Below the pieces are notes generated by a model. The model searched no databases, was not told the DNA's origin, and saw only the letters and a list, made by a program, of their open reading frames with translations. Positions 57,991 through 64,000 of a stretch of 64,000 nucleotides of DNA are shown here, in pieces. The stretch spans positions 9,477,298 to 9,541,297 of the forward strand of contig NC_051068.1 in NCBI RefSeq assembly GCF_004664715.2. The letters run 5' to 3'. The stretch is from Peromyscus leucopus (Eukaryota > Chordata > Mammalia > Rodentia > Cricetidae). Each line of letters starts with the position of its first letter. The stretch's first letter is position 1. Position numbers and translations under genes: made by a program.

Positions 57991-58200
57991 GGCGCGGGGC
58001 CCCTCGCCCCCGCGGGGCCTCCCGCCGCGGCCGCCCTGCCAGCTGCCGGCGCTGAGCCCCGCCTGGGCGCGCTGGGGTGGCCTCGGCCGGCCGCCATCGC
58101 CGGGGAGGCCGCTGCTTCCGCAGCGCCGGGGCAGACCCTGCGGCCCCCCTGCCCTCGCCCCCCTAAGTGACCCGTTCTAATCCACCGAGCGCTCTGGTTT

Positions 58201-59560
58201 GGGGTTTCCAGGGTTTCTTTTCTTTTTCTTTTTCCTCCAGAGACGTGGGGAGGTGGAGAAAGATAACCACTTTAGAGCTTTCGGCTGCCACCCCGGGCGG
58301 GCGGGCGGGCGGGCGGCAGGGGGCGGGTGGGGGGACTTCCTAGCCGACGTCCCCGGGAGAGTCAGTTCGAATATTCAGCTCCGTGGAGCTGGCCCGTCAC
58401 ATTTCGAAACACCAAGAAATCCCCTTTCCTCCACCCCACCGCAGGATCAGGAACTGAAATAGCGCAGTGAGTAGCACTGCGCAGACTTGGGGAACTCAGG
58501 CTTCGGCGGCCGCGCTTCCCCCCAACCCCACCTTTTTTTTTTTTTTTTTCCGCCCAGTTTCTATTTTACCGCTTCGGGCTTACTCATGTTTGGGTCCACA
58601 TTTGCAGCTGTCCTATTGGGAGTACTTTGGTGCTCGGAGGTTTTTCTCCCATCTCTCCCCCACAATAGGTCTAACAAATGTTCACCTCTCATCACCGCCC
58701 CCGCCCCTGTCGGCCCCCATCCCCGTGCTCCCAGGTCATGCCCTCTCCCACCTCCTACCCTCCGCTCCCTGACTGCTTGCCTGTGTGAACATGAATAATT
58801 CCACAGCACTTCCCATCTGTTATTACCATAGAGACAGAAGCTCGGCACAGATAATGATGTTCTGTGCGGAGCCAGTGTGGGGAGAGCAGCATCTGTGAGT
58901 CTGGGGGAATAGATGTTCTAACCGCCAGAATATTCAGAGGCCCGCCTGGAGAGCCGAGGTGAAAGCCAGGACAGCCCTGAGACGAAGCACCTGGTCACCT
59001 TGCACCTGGCTCTGTATCTAGCCAGAAGAAACAAATTTAGAAAAAAGATAACTGAGGGGTGTGTGTGTGTGTGTGTTTTAAGCGATTCTGAAACTTCAAT
59101 TAATGCTAAGTATTTAGTAGTCCTCTTACCATCCATAAAAGTAATTACTTGCTAGCATGGCCAAAGGCCTAAGAAACAAAATTAATTGGACAATAGATAG
59201 ACTTTTTAGAAAAAATCAAATACAATTTCCCTCTGTTCTTTCGCTCTCTCCAGGAATCTGTTTTTGAGAGAAGGATCTTTTGTGTCTGATTTTATGTAAA
59301 GCGGTTGAGGAACTAGTCCGAGCCATGTGGCTAGCACCAACCAAAACCAAGCTTTGGGGGCATTTTCAGCATTGTTCTAAAATTACAAAATAAAATTCAC
59401 GTTGCCCTTGAATTTCCAAGATCTCAGCCTAAAGGTACAGCTTGGAATGAAACACAGTCGGTCTGCATAGCTCGGCTGCAGCAGACGGGTAGGCTTTTTC
59501 TAATCCACACCTTTGAAGACTACTTCAGGGTTTTCAGAATTATCGAAAAAATGTATAAAT
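58201..59560. other. Unique sequence upstream of the SKIL island, no gene seen
   Basis: GC falls gradually. It contains a T/C-rich tract (about 58210-58240), a (CGGG)n run (about 58296-58313), a T run (58533-58550) and a short GT repeat (about 59059-59075). The 58780-58900 part looks unique and could be regulatory. No exon is supported. Confidence 0.5.
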
Positions 59561-59566
59561 GTAAGA

Positions 59567-59772
59567 TTAGAGCTGTGGATGTAGCCTAGTTAATAGAGTG
59601 ATTTTGCCTGGCCCACATCAAGTCTTGGGTTGAACCATAGTACTGCATAAACAGGTGACCCTGGCACTCAGGAGGTGGAGGCAGGAGGGTCAGAAGTTCA
59701 AAGCCATCCTCTGCTACATAGTGAGAGGCTGGCCTGCACTACAAAGAGACCATATCTCAAGAAAAATAAAAA
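59567..59772 (+). repeat. B4-type SINE
   Basis: An ID-like head (agctgtggatgtagcctagt) and 'cttgggttgaaccatagtac' are followed by a B1-like half and A-rich tail. Confidence 0.75.
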
Positions 59773-59859
59773 ATTTCAATTAAAGACACTGAAAGCAAAC
59801 AATGATGGTTCACTATTCCAGAAACAGATCTGAACAGAGAAAAGACAGGCCTTAGAAAA

Positions 59860-60088
59860 AGTCATGGGGTTGGGGAAAGAGCTCATTTGTGTAGTGTCTA
59901 CCTACACAAACATGAGGCTCTGCTTTTGGTTCCCCAGGACCTATATAAACCAGACACAGAAGTGCTCATCTCTAACCCCAGCGCTGAGGGAGGGCAGAGA
60001 CAGGCAGATCCCTGGAGCTCAGCCACCCAGACTGACTGGACCCATAAGCTCCAGCCTCAGTAAGAAAGCCTGTCTCAAAAAGTGAGGT
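59860..60088 (+). repeat. B4-type SINE
   Basis: 'ggggttggggaaagagctca' head, 'tggttccccaggacctatat', then a B1-like half with 'gcgctgagggagggcagaga'. Confidence 0.7.
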
Positions 60089-60089
60089 G

Positions 60090-60298
60090 GAGGGTCTGGA
60101 GAGAAGACTCATCTGAGCCATGCTGTTGTTACAGAGGACCCGAGTGTAGTTCCGAGCGCCCACACAGTGGCTCTGTAACTCCACTTCCGGGGCATCAGGT
60201 GCCCTCTTCTCACTTCCTGGAGCACCTGGCATACAGTGACACACATGCCTACATGCAGGCAAGACTCTCCGAAAATAAGGTGGAAAATAATCAAGGAA
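60090..60298 (+). repeat. B2/B3-type SINE
   Basis: 'ggtctggagagaagactcat' head and 'catcaggtgccctcttctca', both typical of B2/B3. Confidence 0.85.
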
Positions 60299-60307
60299 GG
60301 ATTCGTA

Positions 60308-60665
60308 GTCACTGTCCTGTCGCTGTGAGGAGACACCATGACCAAGGCAACCCTTACAAAAGAAAGCATTGAATTGTGGGCTTGCTTATGGTTTCTGGGG
60401 CTTAATCCATTTTCATCATGGCGGGAAGCACAGGCATGGCAGGCATGGTGCTGGAGAGCTAGTTGAGAGCTACATCCTGATTGACAGGTAGGGTGGGAGA
60501 TCCTGGTCTCAGGCTTTTGAAACATCAAAGCCCACCCCCAGTGACACACTTCCTCTAACAAGGCCACACCTCCTAATCCTTTCAAACAGTTCTGGTCCCT
60601 GGTAACTAAGCATTCAAATGTATGAATCTATGAGGGTCATTCTTCTTATTCAACCACCACTGAAG
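60308..60665 (+). repeat. Copy of the 'ttctattactgc' rodent repeat, variant
   Basis: 'cctgtcgctgtgaggagaca' and 'ggcttgcttatggtttctgg', later 'ccccagtgacacacttcctc' and 'tatgagggtcattcttctta', are landmarks of this family's longer form. Confidence 0.6.
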
Positions 60666-61689
60666 AAGATACCCATTGCCAATCCCCAGCCTCTACATGT
60701 AGATGTACACACGTGCACATGCACCTGCATACAAGAGAACATGTCCACACACAAAAGAAAGAAAGAAATACCACAAGGTAATGCACATTATGGTTACACA
60801 TATTGGTAGTCTTCATCAGCGTTGAAAAGTTAAGTACTGGTCAGTAAATAACCATTAGATGGATCACACTTACCTTCATGGCTGCCCGCTGGAGTCAAGC
60901 AAGACCGCGGTGCCCACATGCCAGTGTTCTGAGAATTCAGAATGGCGGGGTGGGGCCTTGCCCAGGGTCTGGTTCTCTCCCATTAGATAGTAGATAGAGG
61001 CAAGTGCAGGAAAGATCCAAGAGGCTGGGACTTGACGCCTTAGAGTCCCCTCATCAGTAGTTGTGGCTGTCTGGTAGTGACGGGAACTAAGAATCTAGAG
61101 GCTACAAATGTCCTGTTCTCATGGCAAAAACAGAGTTTAGGGTTAGAAGGAATGTTAGGGCTAAAAGAAGGAGGTTGGGAACACCGAGGGAGGTAAATAA
61201 GAGGCTTAGAGCTGGGTAGGAGAGAACCAAGCTGACCAGATAAGAGGAAGGACAGGGCTGACCGGTGCTGACAGGCTGGCTGGCTCCAGCCACGCCTGCC
61301 TGAAGCCCCCTGAGGAACACACTCAAGTCACGGTCTTCCTTTCACGCATTCCTGCTTCTAATGCAGATAACTGTGCAGACGACATCATAAGAAAGATTCC
61401 AGAAAAGAGGCCATAGGTAGAGAAGGAGCTGAGGGGAGCGAACCAGTGAGAACTACAGCCACATCTTGGTACCTGTGATAAGTGTTAACTATCTGTAGAC
61501 AGTGGAGGGAAAGGCCCATGATAAACTGCAAGCTGGCCGTGAAAATAAGAGGGAAAAGTGATAGAATTCTGCCCTTACTCCAGCTACACATGCTCAGCTC
61601 AGGGTCTTTCATCTTACGTCATCAACGGGCACTGGAGACTACATGCGGGCAGCTTGGTCACACAATCTGCACCTTAAAAAAGGCGGACG

Positions 61690-62445
61690 CAGACCCCACC
61701 CTCTCGATCTCTCTCTCTCTGCTCTGCTCTCCCCCCCCACTATCTTTCTCTCTCTTTCCTCCCCAGGCCTGGTCCTTTTAGCCCCCCTTCCTCCTTATAA
61801 AGCTCTCTGCTACTAAGTAATGGGGTTCTGTTGTGACCATGACCTTTCTGCCTGTAACCAGTGCCGCCACCAGCACCATTTATCATTCATTTCAAAAAGA
61901 GCATAGTCAAATAAACCGCTAGCAGACCCCATCAAGGACCCCTGCAATGTTAGACTAGCAAGGCCTGTCAGTCAGTGACCAGGAGTCTGAGCTGGACAGC
62001 AGAGGGCCTCAAATTGTGACCTCTCCCTGACTGAGCGTGTAGGTGTGAACAGTACCTGATCACCCGTCTCTCGGGCCGGGTCAGGGTATGGACTCTTATG
62101 TTGTGCTCAGAGCGTTAACCAATCTGAATGGGAATTTCTTTTGTCTAGTTTGTGCCGTGAGAAAAAAGAAGCAAGCGAGCAAGCGTGCACTTAGACAGAC
62201 GTCTCGGTGGGTTTCGCTCTCTTGCCTCCCTCCAGCTAATCTAACCTTTGCTGGGTGGCCTCTTGGGCTGCGCTTGCTACCCAGAGCTCTGCTCTGTTGT
62301 ACTCTTTCTTCTTAAGCTTCTGTCTGTAATAAAAACTCCCTTGTAAACTTGCTCTTCTTACTCTCTGCGAATTTCATTCTTTGACTTTGGGAGACAAGAA
62401 CTCAAAGGAAGGTTTGTGTGACCCTGAGCATTCCAGGACTCTCAC
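61690..62445 (+). other. LTR-like block(s), ends unresolved
   Basis: TATAAAG at about 61796, AATAAA at about 62327 followed by a C/T-rich U5-like region (cttgctcttcttactctctg) and 'gggagacaagaactc'. The arrangement suggests one or two degraded LTRs on the plus strand. I found no convincing TG/CA ends with target duplication. Confidence 0.45.
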
Positions 62446-62559
62446 ACCTGAATCAGAAAGTCCCCTTCACACTCCAGGACGGCCTTTCTCCCTGCTTCAC
62501 AGTGACCTAATCGTTTGAGGCAAGTGCTTCCCCTTTGTCTTAACTTACTGATGCTTGTT

Positions 62560-62592
62560 TTTCTTGGCCTTTTAGCTAAGATCAAGTATGCT
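62560..62592 (+). pseudogene. U2 snRNA 5'-end-like fragment
   Basis: About 30 nt (ttcttggccttttagctaag followed by atcaagtatg) match the conserved start of U2 snRNA with few differences. The branch-point recognition region, the Sm site and the 3' stem-loops are absent, so it is not a gene. The following 130 bp are unassigned. Confidence 0.6.
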
Positions 62593-63095
62593 TACTACCG
62601 AAGCTATGGACTAGGCTCTAAGTCCAAAGGTGTTCTCTCACTGAGACTTCCAGGATCTGGTATTCAGGAGCAAAAATTTGGATCAGGGACACACATGGGT
62701 ATTGATAGAAATGGAAACTGGATTAAGTAAGAGAAAAGCAATTCCCAAAATGGAAGTGGGCTAGAGAGGAAGGAAAGGTCTTTTTAGGTCATTTACATAT
62801 AGCATCCGCCTTCTCAAGATGCCAAGGGTTCCTGAATACCCTGTTTTATGTATCCAGAGATCTGTGGTTTCCAGTCCTACTCTGTCATTCTCTCATAAGA
62901 ATCTTGATGCCTCTCCCCTCCCCTACTCTCCCACCACATTGACAATGACCTAGTAATATTAGTTAAAAGGAATATAAAGGTGAGAAAGGACAGGGAAGAG
63001 TGTGACATAAATCTTTTTTATTTTTATAATGGTGGTGGAAGAGAAGTCAAATGTTAATAAACAGTGATTTGGCTTTCAAAAATATACCTTTCAGT

Positions 63096-63292
63096 ACTGG
63101 GTAGTGGTGGTGCACACCTTTGAGCCCAGCAATCAGGAGGCAGGGGCAGGCAGATCTCTGTGAGTTCAAGGCCAGCCTGGTCTAAAGGCCAGCCTGATCT
63201 ACAGAGCTAGTTCCAGGACAGCCAAGGCTACACAGAGAGACCCTATCTAGAAAAAAACTGTCCGTCTGTCTGTCTGTGTGTATGTATGTATA
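63096..63292 (+). repeat. B1 SINE followed by (TCTG)n/(TGTA)n
   Basis: 'actgggtagtggtggtgcac' to 'agagagaccctatctagaaa', with an internal 15-bp duplication (ggccagcctg...), then tetranucleotide repeats. Confidence 0.9.
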
Positions 63293-63895
63293 CCTTCTGC
63301 TCTTTTCCAAAGAGAAGTCAGCTGTGGCCTCAAGTCCTCTCTCCTCTTCCTTGTTCCTTGCTCCCCAACGACAGCGTAACCCATCGGAAAGACTGCTCAC
63401 AGCAGCGCCAGTGCTGGGAGGTCCTCCGCCATGTTCTTTTCCATCTCGTCCATTTCTCCTGTAGCTTTTTGTTTATCGATTGCTTGGGCTGACTTGTGAG
63501 AATGGTGTGCTTTCCTTCCTCACAGCACCTCCCCTTCCCATCGTTTCCCTGTGCAGTCTTCTCACCCAGGTTTCTTCAGCGCTGCAGTCCTCAGCAGTGA
63601 GAAATCCCTTCCCGTCACTGCCCAGGCTTCCTTCCATGCACGGCCTCTTCCCTTCTGCCAAGTCAGCGGTGGATTAACAAGGTCCCACTTCTTACTTTCA
63701 TGCCTTAAAAACAAACAAGCGATGAAAGCGTTAGCCTCCTCTCCCTGAACACTGCACAACAGGCTTTCCCTCCCCGACGTGCCCCCGCCCCCCAGGTTTT
63801 AACTAAACATTATAAACTAGAACGGAAGGAGGAGAAAACAGACAAGGAATAGTCAAAAAGAGAAAATCTTGCTACATGTTAGACTTCTCCATTTT
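63293..63895. other. C/T-rich unique sequence, no gene seen
   Basis: Short frames on both strands show no family resemblance and no good splice or promoter context. Confidence 0.5.
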
Positions 63896-64000
63896 TTAAA
63901 AAAAAATTATTATTCTATGTGTGTGAGTGTTTTGCCTGCATGTATATCTGTGCATCACATGCAAGCCTGGTGCCTGAGGGACCTGGAAGAGGGCATCAAT
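63896..64000 (-). repeat. B3/B2 SINE, antisense, cut by window end
   Basis: 'gttttgcctgcatgtatatc' and 'ggtgcctgagggacctggaa' are antisense B3 landmarks. Confidence 0.85.

Larger units (their letters stand above)
56280..58200. promoter_or_regulatory. SKIL: SKIL CpG island, promoter and noncoding exon 1
   Basis: About 1.9 kb of very high GC with dense CpG and no TATA box. It includes a (CCG)8 run, a perfect CRE, and many GTCTG/CAGAC SMAD cores. SKIL transcription is expected to start here on the minus strand, probably near 57.1-57.6 kb, but the exact start and first donor cannot be fixed from sequence. Long open frames on both strands (for example 56431-58170) are products of the base composition. 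Confidence 0.85.

Noticed and set aside
56431..58170. Very long overlapping open frames on both strands of the SKIL CpG island (up to 579 codons)
   Set aside because: Extremely GC-rich sequence rarely forms stop codons. The translations are low-complexity Pro/Arg/Ala/Gly in every frame, and no domain is recognisable.
62560..62592. Functional U2 snRNA gene
   Set aside because: Only about 30 nt match; the Sm site, stem-loops III-IV and the snRNA promoter elements are missing.

Overview
The window is mammalian nuclear DNA from a muroid rodent, most likely a cricetid (vole, deer mouse or hamster type). I infer this from split vertebrate genes, dense B1, B2/B3/B4 and ID SINEs, B1 copies ending in the 'GGAAAGGCGCAAAGCTACACAG' style, and solo LTRs that carry B1-derived stretches. 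No operons, CRISPR arrays or phage elements are present. Two protein-coding genes are supported, both on the minus strand, in the SKIL-then-CLDN11 order I recall for mouse and human.

CLDN11 (claudin-11, oligodendrocyte-specific protein) lies at the left edge. Its first coding exon (4533-4308) and second exon (728-564) are inside the window; the last exon lies beyond position 1. A small CpG island holds its promoter, with a TTTAAA box, a GC box and two inverted CCAAT boxes 30 bp apart.

SKIL (SnoN) occupies about 27.8-57.5 kb. A 2-kb CpG island (56.3-58.2 kb) holds the promoter and an unresolved noncoding first exon. Exon 2 (55491-53773) carries a 5' leader with six short upstream ORFs plus 363 codons. 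Exons 3-6 (39676-39579, 37073-36841, 33744-33515, 33291-33067) and exon 7 (from 32025, stop at 31867) complete a 677-residue protein. A roughly 4.1-kb 3' UTR ends at an AATAAA at 27795-27790. Intron 2 starts with a GC rather than a GT donor, and exon 4 keeps an internal GTAAGT exactly 138 nt before its end, which predicts the SnoN2 isoform.

The 23 kb between the genes, and the SKIL introns, are full of repeats. There are two L1 copies with inverted 5' parts (13.4-15.06 kb and 22.4-23.0 kb), the first split by an LTR; a degraded older L1 (24.9-26.8 kb); two solo LTRs in SKIL introns with perfect 6-bp target duplications (34006-34429 and 37239-37626); recent B1 insertions with long target duplications; and several micro- and minisatellites. 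One minisatellite abuts the exon 6 donor of SKIL and repeats the SMAD-core motif CAGAC nine times. Upstream of SKIL (58.2-64 kb) I see repeats, an LTR-like block and a U2 snRNA-like fragment, but no further gene. I found no undescribed coding system; the notable observations concern splicing, upstream ORFs, transposon structure and the CAGAC array.
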